A stretch of 13,550 bases of DNA from Coemansia sp. RSA 922 (lineage: Eukaryota; Kickxellomycota; Kickxellomycetes; Kickxellales; Kickxellaceae): NCBI GenBank assembly GCA_027577415.1, contig JANBQS010000685.1:1-13550 (forward strand), given 5' to 3'. This document shows positions 1-7,427 of the stretch, piece after piece (the stretch's first letter is position 1; each line of letters begins with the position of its first letter). Below the pieces are notes generated by a model, which did no database searches, was not told the origin of the DNA, and saw nothing but the letters and a program-made list of their open reading frames with translations. The position numbers and the translations under genes were made by a program.

Positions 1-1238
1 GCGTTGACGAATTGTGTGAATCCAGCAGTGGCAGCGAGAGAGGCTTGTGACCAGAGGGGGTGGGGTCAGTGGGTTGGTGACACGCGGGAGCACCAGAGAT
101 GGGAGGGTGACATGCGCAGCGCGTAAATTGGGCTGGCGACACACTTTTCGGTCATAAAAAAAAAAAGAGTATAGAAGTGGGCAATCCCTGTTGCTCTCTC
201 CAGTGTCCGAGACCCAGGAGGGTGGTGGGGTGGTTGCAGCCGGGCATCTATAACCCACCCCCCTTCTTCGATGACATACATCCGCATGTGTAGGCGTGGC
301 AATGCAGACAGCAAAAAAAAAGAGAGCAGAGAAAAAACGCGACCGCACGCCCAATTCCAAAAGGCACAAGCCCCTCTCCAAGGGAGTCGCGGAGACCAAA
401 CGTGGGTCATAAATAGGGATAGCACCCGCACCTCCACCTACACGCTTTTATTTCATTTTTTTTTTTACTTTTTTCGCTGTCTGTTATTTCTCTACCAACG
501 CACTCTATAGTCATCTGCCTGCCTCCACGAGCCCTTCCCTTCAAAAGAAAAGGAGGAGCCACCACAGTCAGAGCTCATTATTACTACTTCATTTTCATTA
601 GCAGACGTGCAGTGTATCTTTTTTTTTTTCTCTTGACTTTGGAGCCGCCCAAACACCAGCCGCCTCCATCTCCCCCACCCTGCTTATTCCGTAGAGACCC
701 TTTTTCGAAAGTAGCCGCTTGGCTAAAGTCTTGTCCCGGCCACTTTTTTTTTTTTCTTCTTCTTTTTTTGCTTTCTTTTCTTTGTTTGTTCTTGAAAGTC
801 AGCCACGGCTGCTCACCTGCCCCACCTGCCCCCGCCCCCTCCGACTTACAGCATTCCCGACGTAGGGAGGCGAAGACTTTCTTTGCGGCAAAGTGCACTT
901 TGTTTTTTTTTTTTCTTTCTTAGCTGGCAGTCAACCAGCCATCCTCTCAATCCATCCTTTTTTTTCTTCTTCTTCGCCACCGCCTCTTGCCTTTTGGGCG
1001 AAACTCGGAAAGGTTGTAGCCTCCACCTTTTATTCCACAAAGCTTGCCATCTTCTACATATACAACTAGCACGATTCCCTACTTGTCCTTTCATTATTTT
1101 TCTTTCTTCATCTGAAATACCTTTCTTTCTTCATCCTCCTCCATTTTTTCATTATATATAGTGGTGTACTTGTACTAGGAAACATTTTTTTATTCCTCTC
1201 TCTTTACTACTTCTCCTCCATCTCTATTTTTTTTACTC
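1..1238 (+). promoter_or_regulatory. Upstream region and probable leader of the 1239-2375 gene
   Basis: No convincing gene lies here; the open frames are low-complexity and mirror each other on both strands. The first ~165 bases are G-rich with a loose 30-base periodicity. From about 430 to 1238 the + strand is strongly pyrimidine-rich, with many T runs of 9-11 bases mixed with C-rich blocks. Fungal promoters often carry CT-rich tracts just before transcription start, so this probably holds the promoter and 5' leader of the gene that follows. A TATA-like string sits at 1153-1161. An unspliced or spliced 5' leader cannot be told apart by eye. The end of a gene entering from the left cannot be excluded: frame 3 stays open to a TGA at 48-50. 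Confidence 0.5.
1153..1161 (+). promoter_or_regulatory. TATA-like element
   Basis: The string TATATATAG lies 78 bases before the ATG at 1239, within the CT-rich upstream region. Spacing and orientation would suit a TATA box for that gene. AT-rich strings are common in these spacers, so this is only a candidate. Confidence 0.3.
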
Positions 1239-2375
1239 ATGTATCCTGGACATATATCCCCCTCTTCGCAGATGGATCCTTACAGCTTTCAACTCCCAAC
1301 ACACACAGACTCGCACGATGTTAGCCAACCGACATCACACTTGGTGTACCGCGGGTTTCCGTCAAGTACTACAATAATACGCCCATTTAGGTCGTCGGCG
1401 ACTGCCCCTGGGCAAGGCTCAAAGGAGCCCTCGTCGTCAGGAGCGTCAGGTGGGGGCATGATGTTGCCGCCGTTGCCGCCTATGATGACGATGCGCGGGC
1501 CACCAGGGTACCCGTCGTCTACAAGTCAGTACCAACAGACACTGCCACCAATGCCGTCCTACCACGGCCCACCACCGACACATGAGCGGCAGCACCTGCC
1601 ATTGCCTCACTCGCCACCGCGTCTGCACGTTGCGCCTAGGCACAGCTACCACCACAGTCACCCTTATGCTTCTATACCGGTGCAGCAAAACCTATCTACG
1701 TCGCCATCTACTCCGTCGTTCGGCAAGCACTCGCCACCGGCGCGCAAGAGATCCAGGCACGCATGGCCAGCAGACATGACTAGGCAGATCATCAACGTAT
1801 TGCTGGACGAGTTTCTCAACGACCCATCGTTCCGCACGACTATTTACCGCAGCCGCGAAGAACGCGACCATAGGTTCAAGCCGTCGGGACGTAGTATTCT
1901 TGAAGAGTACAACAAGGTTCAAAACATCAGGCGTCGGTACTTTATCCCGCTCAGCTACTTGCTTCAGTGGGACCAGCTAAAGCGCAGCAGTAATGCGCGT
2001 AACCGTCTGAGAGCCAATATTGAAAAGAAGCTGGCAAAACCACTTGAGCGCTCTCGCCTACAGATGATTTTCCTCGGCGCACTGCGTGCCCCCGTTGCTC
2101 TGTCTATGCCTCCGTCGCTGTCTACGTCGACGTCGTCGGCTACTCTGCTTATTTCTGACGAGCTTTCGGGCGCAGAGTCAGAGGCCGAGGACTCTGCTAT
2201 ACACGCTTCGACACCTGTCTCTGGTGATGCGGGCGCAAGTAAGCCTGTATTTGAACTTGACATATTCGTGACGGAGCTCAAACGACGTGACCCGCAGCTG
2301 TGGGCACAAGGAAGCGCGGCTTTCAATTCATGGGTGTCACGCAAGTGCTCAGTTGACTATATTCTTAACCACTAA
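1239..2375 (+). CDS. Pro/Ser/His-rich protein with basic helical core, possibly Myb/SANT-like
   Basis: Protein of 378 residues with no firmly recognised family. Residues 1-165 are disordered-looking and rich in Pro, Ser, His and Gly (poly-Pro patches near 77-82 and 110-113). A basic cluster ARKRSR at 168-173 could be a nuclear localisation signal. Residues 174-285 form the only folded-looking part: Trp176, a helix with LLDEFL, then LEEYNKVQNIRRRYF, a hydrophobic LSYLLQW stretch, and a basic helix. This spacing recalls Myb/SANT-like DNA-binding domains (W...LL, then a K-x-RRRY third helix before LL..W). Residues 286-335 are Ser/Thr/acidic linker, and 337-378 form a second compact block (FELDIFVTELKRRDPQLW). 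I infer a nuclear regulator, weakly. The ATG at 1239 is used; Met12 follows a CT-rich stretch ending in CAG that resembles a splice acceptor, so the true start could differ. No intron is needed within the frame. It converges on the membrane-protein gene downstream. Confidence 0.8.
   Translation: MYPGHISPSSQMDPYSFQLPTHTDSHDVSQPTSHLVYRGFPSSTTIIRPFRSSATAPGQGSKEPSSSGASGGGMMLPPLPPMMTMRGPPGYPSSTSQYQQTLPPMPSYHGPPPTHERQHLPLPHSPPRLHVAPRHSYHHSHPYASIPVQQNLSTSPSTPSFGKHSPPARKRSRHAWPADMTRQIINVLLDEFLNDPSFRTTIYRSREERDHRFKPSGRSILEEYNKVQNIRRRYFIPLSYLLQWDQLKRSSNARNRLRANIEKKLAKPLERSRLQMIFLGALRAPVALSMPPSLSTSTSSATLLISDELSGAESEAEDSAIHASTPVSGDAGASKPVFELDIFVTELKRRDPQLWAQGSAAFNSWVSRKCSVDYILNH
1740..2093 (+). other. 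Candidate Myb/SANT-like region within the 378-aa protein
   Basis: Residues 168-285 run from a basic cluster through two predicted helices carrying Trp176, Leu-Leu at 188-189, Tyr224, an Arg-Arg-Arg-Tyr run at 231-234 and Trp244. The order of aromatic and basic residues resembles fungal and plant Myb/SANT-like domains, compared from memory only. A profile search against that family would settle it. A coiled or other helical DNA-binding fold remains possible. Confidence 0.35.
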
Positions 2376-2978
2376 ATAATTATTTCTTCTATTCATCTCA
2401 AACAAATTATATTGTTAACCCCCTCTACACACTACATGTACAATGTAGTTTTGTTGTAGTAAATATTCTACTAGTATTTTTTTTTTTTGTTCAAGAGCAT
2501 GTGCCACATTATAAAAAAAAGTATAGGTTCTTTTTTAGAACTTCTACAGTCAACGCTTGAACACGAGGTTGTGTATCGGAACGGAGCGAAACAAAAAGTA
2601 AGGCCTGAAAGTCTTTAGTAGAAAGGGTGTTTTCTTTTAGCAAGTGTCGTTGATTTGGGAGAGGAAAAAAAAAAAAAAGAAAAAAAGAAAGTCGGTGTCC
2701 ATCTATTGTTGTCTCTCCGAGGGGGAGGGGTGCTGACCCCCGTTGACTGTGAGGCTGCGGAGACTTTACACACATGTCCCCCCAAAATCAACCAAGTGTT
2801 TCTCTAGACACATGACATGGATTTCTCTAATAAAATAATAATTGCGAGCCAACAACACTCGTGCACACGTGTACACAAGTCGGCTACATTTTCCTTCCCG
2901 CCCAATTGTAATAATTTGTAATGAAGGCAATGATATGAAGAAGAAAAAACTACAGTAGTAAAAAAATTAGACGATAGG
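2376..2978. other. Convergent spacer between two 3' ends
   Basis: No gene is seen in these ~600 bases, which lie between the stop of the rightward gene and the stop of the leftward membrane-protein gene. It is AT-rich, with an A-rich run around 2665-2690. One + strand AATAAA is at 2829-2834, about 450 bases past the rightward stop and so a doubtful polyadenylation signal. A small G/C hairpin (GGGGT-GCTG-ACCCC) is at 2727-2740, and the palindrome ACACGTGT, containing an E-box core, is at 2865-2872. Both 3' untranslated regions presumably end here, perhaps overlapping. Confidence 0.5.
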
Positions 2979-4778
2979 TCACACGATATTGTCCCAACCC
3001 ATGGTACTGGCAGAGCTGAGTTTGCGGGATCTTGGTAGACGGTACGAATGAGCAGAAATGACTATATCGGGAGTACGAGAATTGAGAGGCAGGCACAGAC
3101 GGAGTACAGACCATAGTGTCGTACTGGCAATAGCCAGTGCAAAGCCAGCGGTTTGCAAAGACCAGTGAAGGTATCCATAGGCCCACCAGCCGATAGCAAG
3201 ACAAGTGAGAGCGCGGGTTTGTGCAAGCACAGCCACGCCCAATACGCCGTCGCTAACAGGAGCCTGAAGCATAGCGACACGTGCGATATTAGCCAGGGCG
3301 CCGAGTGCGGCAACACCCAAGGCCGAAAACAGGATGCGCGGGGTCAAAGCCTCAATGGCATCGACAGGAGTACCGACAACTGGCCACAAAACCAGAGCTA
3401 CGAGCATGCACAGCGGGGCTAAATGGCGGAGCAAGCGGGCAGCAGACATTGGAGCACTGCTGAGCTGGCGACTAGTAGCTACTAGCAGTTGGGCTTTGAC
3501 TAGGACGCCAGCAATTGATACTGCGGCACTGAGAAAGCTACGTGCCCACACAAAACTTGACATGCCCCAGGGTCCACTGCCAGAATGAACGGGAATCATC
3601 GCCAAAGAGTACGCCGGCGTCCATGCTGCCACTGCTGCGCCAATTGCCACTGGAATAGCCACCCACCGCGCTGTACACGCCACACCATGGCGCTCAGATC
3701 CCTGACTATCAGTATCGCCACTACTGTTGCTAGAGGACCCGTTACCATCGCTGTCACTAGTAGATGGCCCTACCACTGCATCTGCCATCTGCTCTGACGT
3801 CCACCCTAGCGAACTGCGGCCCTTTCCTATTAGCTGACTGACTGAGCGGCGCAAGAAGCGCATTAGCGACGGCACATATTCCGCGTCGTCTTGCTGCTTG
3901 AGCGGGCGGCGACTATGGAGATTCTGGCAGCTCACGGCGGCAGATCCCATCATGACCAAGACTATGACGGGCAATGTCGACTGTGCAACCAAAAACGTGC
4001 CATGAACAGACTGTAACTGTCTAGAGCAATGAGCCAACAGCATGCTGGCAGCATAAAGTGCGGCGAGTGGCACGAGGCGTGCAGTCCGCACCGAGTCGCT
4101 ATTATTAGTAGTATCGCCGCGGCAAAAGAACCCATGACGACCTGTACTAATCTCCAATATGACTGAAGTCATAGCTTGGATGAGGATCTGAAGGAAACAA
4201 GGGAAATGAAAATCGAGATCTTCGGCCAATGCCTTCTCTAGTACTGTGAATCCTACGCCTGGAGCTACCATAGCTAGGCCGCCTAGTACGGTGACAGTTC
4301 GTGGATGCACTATATATCGGCGTAGTTGTCGCCACTTGCCAGTGAGTACGAGCTCAGACGCGGTTGTTGATGTCATTCGTAGTAGAAGAAGTGTCAAGAA
4401 CGGAATGTTCTCTTCGCCTGCCATGCGTCTTCCCACCATACACACGCTCCACCACCGCTTCCGTCTCCGCATGCCTATGGTACTGTGCTCAACAGAGGCC
4501 AGTACTGGTCTGGCTCCCATTTCAAAGTAGCTGGGCGTCAGACTACCCCCACTATTGTCGCTGCCTACAGTCTCGCAGTCGCCGTCGCTCGACCCACGTC
4601 CACCTGCACTACTGATATTGACTACACTGACTGGTGACAGTGCTCCTCCACCAGTGTACCCAGACATGCTTACAGCTGATACGCTGTGTCGAAGACCGAC
4701 ATCACCAGATGTTATGTGGTAGTACTGTCGCGCATCGTATCCAGACACTCCACCACCAGTACTACTGTCGCTTTTCAT
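2979..4778 (-). CDS. TPT/DMT-superfamily-like ten-helix membrane transporter
   Basis: Protein of 599 residues. Residues 1-155 are a polar Gly/Ser-rich tail. About ten hydrophobic helices follow, near 161-183, 191-208, 235-252, 259-282, 371-395, 406-432, 450-470, 481-503, 511-535 and 540-560. The helix 3-4 pair (…SVHGTFLVAQSTLPV), helix 5 (WVAIPVAIGAAVAAW) and the last pair (GWWAYGYLHWSLQTAGFALA) match the pattern of triose-phosphate/nucleotide-sugar (SLC35-type) transporters, which act mainly in Golgi, ER or plastid membranes. An ~85-residue Ser/Asp/Gly-rich loop (283-370) separates helices 4 and 5, where these families normally have a short turn, and the protein is much longer than the usual 300-450 residues. 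Lys residues typical of the family in helices 4 and 9 appear to be Gln266 and Arg522. Start: first ATG, at 4778; an in-frame TGA lies six codons upstream, with a GTG but no ATG between. Substrate cannot be named. It diverges from RSM22. A different polytopic family is the main alternative. Confidence 0.8.
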   Translation of the reverse strand: MKSDSSTGGGVSGYDARQYYHITSGDVGLRHSVSAVSMSGYTGGGALSPVSVVNISSAGGRGSSDGDCETVGSDNSGGSLTPSYFEMGARPVLASVEHSTIGMRRRKRWWSVCMVGRRMAGEENIPFLTLLLLRMTSTTASELVLTGKWRQLRRYIVHPRTVTVLGGLAMVAPGVGFTVLEKALAEDLDFHFPCFLQILIQAMTSVILEISTGRHGFFCRGDTTNNSDSVRTARLVPLAALYAASMLLAHCSRQLQSVHGTFLVAQSTLPVIVLVMMGSAAVSCQNLHSRRPLKQQDDAEYVPSLMRFLRRSVSQLIGKGRSSLGWTSEQMADAVVGPSTSDSDGNGSSSNSSGDTDSQGSERHGVACTARWVAIPVAIGAAVAAWTPAYSLAMIPVHSGSGPWGMSSFVWARSFLSAAVSIAGVLVKAQLLVATSRQLSSAPMSAARLLRHLAPLCMLVALVLWPVVGTPVDAIEALTPRILFSALGVAALGALANIARVAMLQAPVSDGVLGVAVLAQTRALTCLAIGWWAYGYLHWSLQTAGFALAIASTTLWSVLRLCLPLNSRTPDIVISAHSYRLPRSRKLSSASTMGWDNIV

Positions 4779-5315
4779 ACGCTTCCTCTCCACTCAAGTA
4801 AATAAAAAAGAGAGGAAAAAACAATTATCGACGCAAATAAGATATGCGACGTGGCAAAATAAAGTAACACGAGAAAGCAAACCGCGTAGAGATAATAAAA
4901 AAAGGAATACAAAGTTGTACTAGAATGGAGAGAAAGAGGACAAAGCGGCAAACAACAGAGACCAAAAAAGACACGAAAGTGACAACAAGCCACAACATTT
5001 CGCTTACGGCCTCATCGTTGTTCTACTGCTTCCAAGAAGTACCTCCCTCCCCCCTAGTGTAATAGTCAACAGAACAAAAACATGACGGCCTTTTTTTCTC
5101 GTGGTAAAGAGAACTAATGAAATATGTTAAAAGTGGGTAACATTTTGGTTCAATATTTCTATGTGCCACAAGTGAGGCGATCCAAGTGATCTACGGTTAT
5201 AGGGTAGCCAAGATCACGCACTAAGAAGATGAAAAAGTTTTATTTTTTTACATAATCTTTTTTCAATTATCAAATCGGTATTCTTTATTCTTTATTTTTG
5301 TTTTATTTTCAGCGA
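4779..5315. promoter_or_regulatory. Divergent promoter region between the transporter and RSM22
   Basis: This 537-base spacer carries no gene. It must hold the promoters of both the leftward transporter gene and the rightward RSM22 gene. It is AT-rich; the last ~80 bases are nearly all T and A. Immediately before the RSM22 ATG, a T-rich tract ends in TTTTCAG (5306-5312), which has the form of a 3' splice site, so RSM22 may have a 5' untranslated or short coding exon further left. I see no clear TATA box or other named element shared by the two genes. Confidence 0.5.
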
Positions 5316-7121
5316 ATGCCTTTGCTCTGCGCTGCTGCTGCTCGCTTGGCAACCAACCGACTGGCCGTTCCGGCTCTTCGCACGACAACAACCACAGCAA
5401 CAAAGCAACGCTGGGTGCACACCACTCGCCTTTTGAATCTAAAGCAAGTGCCAGACACAATTTGGCTCAAACCACCCGCACCCGCCTCGCTGACCACGTC
5501 AAAGACCGATCGACTGTCTCGGCTTCCGCAAGACACCGAGGACGATATGCAGGTATTGCGATCACTCGAGTCCTTGGACGAGTGCGTGCGCGATCTATAC
5601 GAAGAAAGCGTACGAGTCTCGGGCACGATTATTCGCGGGACTGATGAAGTACGGTTTGGTCGCAAGTACATTGGCATGGTCAACTTGCCTCTGCCCGTTG
5701 TTGCTGCTATTGACCGGTACGTCACTCCACTGAGCAAGCGCACGCTGCGGCATGACTATTTGCGTATTGCTGATTCGCTGAGATCGACTGGCCAGCTGAC
5801 GCCCAGGGGAAAGGGAAAGGGAAAGGCGGCGGCTCAGCAGCGTCGCCAGGATATTTATGGAGAGGAAGAAGAGGAGGACGCTTTGGATCTGTCGTCTTCG
5901 AGGAGGACTCCAAAGTTGCTGCCGGGCGAGCGTGTGGAGGTTATCACCAGCGGTGTCCGCCCAGCGCCTGACTCGCTGGTCAATCCAGGTACGCCGCTGA
6001 AGCCACATACGTTGGAGTATGGTCGCGGCGAGACTGCTGCCTACCTGGCTGCCTGTACTCCGGGGACTTTTGGCGCCATTTACAATATCCTGGCTGAGCT
6101 CTCTCAACGCATTCCCGACTTTACTCCTCGCAAGGTGCTGGACTTTGGATCTGGCCCTGGCACTGCGCTCTGGGCTATCCAGGAAGTGTGGCCTACTCAG
6201 GGAGTAGAAAAGTACCAGGGTATCGACGTGTCTGAAGACATGCTCCTTTGCGCCGAATCCATTATTGCCGATATTCCTGCCTCTGAGGAAGGACATCGTG
6301 TGCGCGATATAAAGTTTTCGCGCTATCTCCCGCCCTCACCCTCTGACCCCAAAGAGCGCCACGACTTGGTTGTGTCGGCATTTGCTCTCAGCGAGTTGCC
6401 ATCGGACACTATGCGCAAGACTACTGTGGAGACGCTGTGGGGCCATACGGCAGACACTTTGGTGCTTGTGGATCGGGGTACTCCCGACTCTGCTCGTATG
6501 ATATCTGAGGCCCGCGATCAGATATTGGCCCTTGGCGAATGCTTCACTGTTGCGCCGCTGCCCAACGACCTGCCTGACCCGACGGTGTTTACGCCAGCGT
6601 GGATCCACTTTTCGCAACGTACGCAGAGGCCAGGCTTTACCATGCTCACAAAGCACTCGAAATCCAATGTCGAGGACCTCCGCTACTCTTACACTATCTT
6701 GCGTCGCGGATCTCGGCCCACTCTTTCCCCGCTTGTCAGCGAAGAGGCTGTCAGTCTGTCTGTCGCAGAGGCTAATCCCGAAAAGTATCTGCCTACTGGC
6801 GAGCTGCGCAAAACTACCCAGCGTTTGGCACTTGAGGCCTACCACTGGCCGCGCATTATTCTTCCGCCTATGAAACGCAAGGGACATGTGGTTATTGACG
6901 TTTCTACGGTAAAGGGTAAAATTGAGCGGTGGACTTTTACTAAAACTCATAGTAAGCAGGCTTACCGCGATGCTAGAAAGGCCAGTTGGGGTGATCTCTT
7001 CCCTCATACGCCTAAATCGGTAGCGGTGAGGCCTCATTTTGCTGCTGCTGAACAGGCCAAGGAGCCACAGGTAAAGAAAAATCGCAAGACTCGTAGGAGC
7101 GAGGCCGGGTTGTCAGAGTAA
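5316..7121 (+). CDS. RSM22: Rsm22/METTL17-like mitochondrial small-subunit assembly protein
   Basis: Protein of 601 residues of the Rsm22 family, SAM-fold proteins needed for assembly of the mitochondrial small ribosomal subunit. Residues 1-45 are Arg/Ala/Thr-rich with no acidic residues, a typical mitochondrial presequence. A Lys/Gly then Glu-rich insert lies at 164-190, partly encoded by three GGGAAA repeats. The SAM-binding motif is at 273-284 (KVLDFGSGPGTA; Asp276, Gly278, Gly280, Gly282), followed by YQGIDVS with Asp304. Family motifs HFSQR (431-435), RPGFTMLTKHSK, PPMKRKGHVVIDV and KIERWT near 515-540, and KQAYRDARKASWGDLFP are present. The tail is basic. The four cysteines expected as Fe-S ligands in the C-terminal half are all absent (Leu415, Asp421, Ile430, Ser530), and no cysteine at all follows Cys409. 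Start: first in-frame ATG, at 5316; the frame is open further left but without ATG, and a splice-acceptor-like CAG lies just before it. Methyltransferase activity in this family is uncertain. Confidence 0.92.
   Translation: MPLLCAAAARLATNRLAVPALRTTTTTATKQRWVHTTRLLNLKQVPDTIWLKPPAPASLTTSKTDRLSRLPQDTEDDMQVLRSLESLDECVRDLYEESVRVSGTIIRGTDEVRFGRKYIGMVNLPLPVVAAIDRYVTPLSKRTLRHDYLRIADSLRSTGQLTPRGKGKGKAAAQQRRQDIYGEEEEEDALDLSSSRRTPKLLPGERVEVITSGVRPAPDSLVNPGTPLKPHTLEYGRGETAAYLAACTPGTFGAIYNILAELSQRIPDFTPRKVLDFGSGPGTALWAIQEVWPTQGVEKYQGIDVSEDMLLCAESIIADIPASEEGHRVRDIKFSRYLPPSPSDPKERHDLVVSAFALSELPSDTMRKTTVETLWGHTADTLVLVDRGTPDSARMISEARDQILALGECFTVAPLPNDLPDPTVFTPAWIHFSQRTQRPGFTMLTKHSKSNVEDLRYSYTILRRGSRPTLSPLVSEEAVSLSVAEANPEKYLPTGELRKTTQRLALEAYHWPRIILPPMKRKGHVVIDVSTVKGKIERWTFTKTHSKQAYRDARKASWGDLFPHTPKSVAVRPHFAAAEQAKEPQVKKNRKTRRSEAGLSE
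5807..5826 (+). repeat. GGGAAA hexamer repeat inside RSM22
   Basis: Three perfect GGGAAA units followed by GG encode alternating Gly-Lys residues at the start of the charged insert of the RSM22 protein. The array is in frame and probably varies in length between strains by slippage. Confidence 0.7.
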
Positions 7122-7427
7122 GAAAAAAAAAAAAAAAAGATATATTGTGAATAACTATTTAAAAAGCCTAAATGGATGAATTGAGATGTAAAAAAATTGG
7201 TTGTATTCAAACATGTTCCACCAAATGCTTGAGATACAGATTGAAAGAAAAGCAGGCATGAGTTAACAATCAGCAAATAAGGGCAGTCCTCCAGACCAGC
7301 TCAGCGAGAACCATTGGACACCCTCCCCTACAGTCCAGACCAGGAAATCTCATGAGCGTAAAGGACACATTCGAATAAAAGCAAATTGCAACCGAGAATA
7401 GATGTAGAAGAGTGTTCCTTTACTCTA
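7122..7427. other. Convergent spacer between RSM22 and F-box-like gene A
   Basis: No gene is seen in these ~300 bases. A run of 16 A residues begins two bases after the RSM22 stop (7123-7138). Two near-copies of CAGTCC-AGACCAG occur at 7284-7299 and 7331-7343, the first with a TCC insertion. The + strand AATAAA at 7374-7379 is the only recognisable polyadenylation-type hexamer for RSM22, about 250 bases past its stop. Confidence 0.45.
7374..7379 (+). terminator. Candidate polyadenylation signal for RSM22
   Basis: AATAAA on the RSM22 sense strand, about 250 bases after its stop and 50 bases before the end of the opposing gene. Fungal signals are loose and this spacer is AT-rich, so the call is weak. 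Confidence 0.25.

Noticed and set aside
3..50. Possible last codons of an upstream gene (frame 3 open to TGA)
   Set aside because: Sixteen codons with no recognisable motif; frame 1 is also open to 126, so nothing distinguishes a real gene end.
271..923. Small open frames on both strands in the left spacer (for example 271-510 and 612-923)
   Set aside because: They are translations of T-, C- and A-runs (poly-Phe, poly-Lys, poly-Pro), overlap open frames on the other strand, and show no domain or membrane pattern.
2727..2740. GGGGT-GCTG-ACCCC hairpin as a terminator
   Set aside because: A five-pair stem without a T tract; intrinsic terminators of the bacterial type do not apply to this fungal context.
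4779..4793. Five extra N-terminal residues on the transporter
   Set aside because: They would need a GTG start directly after an in-frame TGA; the first ATG is at 4778.
5298..5315. Six extra N-terminal residues on RSM22
   Set aside because: They would need a TTG start; the ATG at 5316 begins a good mitochondrial presequence.
5595..6296. Long minus-strand open frame opposite RSM22 (also 6336-7037)
   Set aside because: Shadow frames of a clear RSM22 coding sequence, with Arg/Ser-rich composition and no recognisable motif.
7123..7138. Run of 16 A just after the RSM22 stop as a sign of a retrocopy
   Set aside because: Similar A/T runs occur throughout the spacers, the neighbouring genes are also single-exon, and no target-site duplication was seen.
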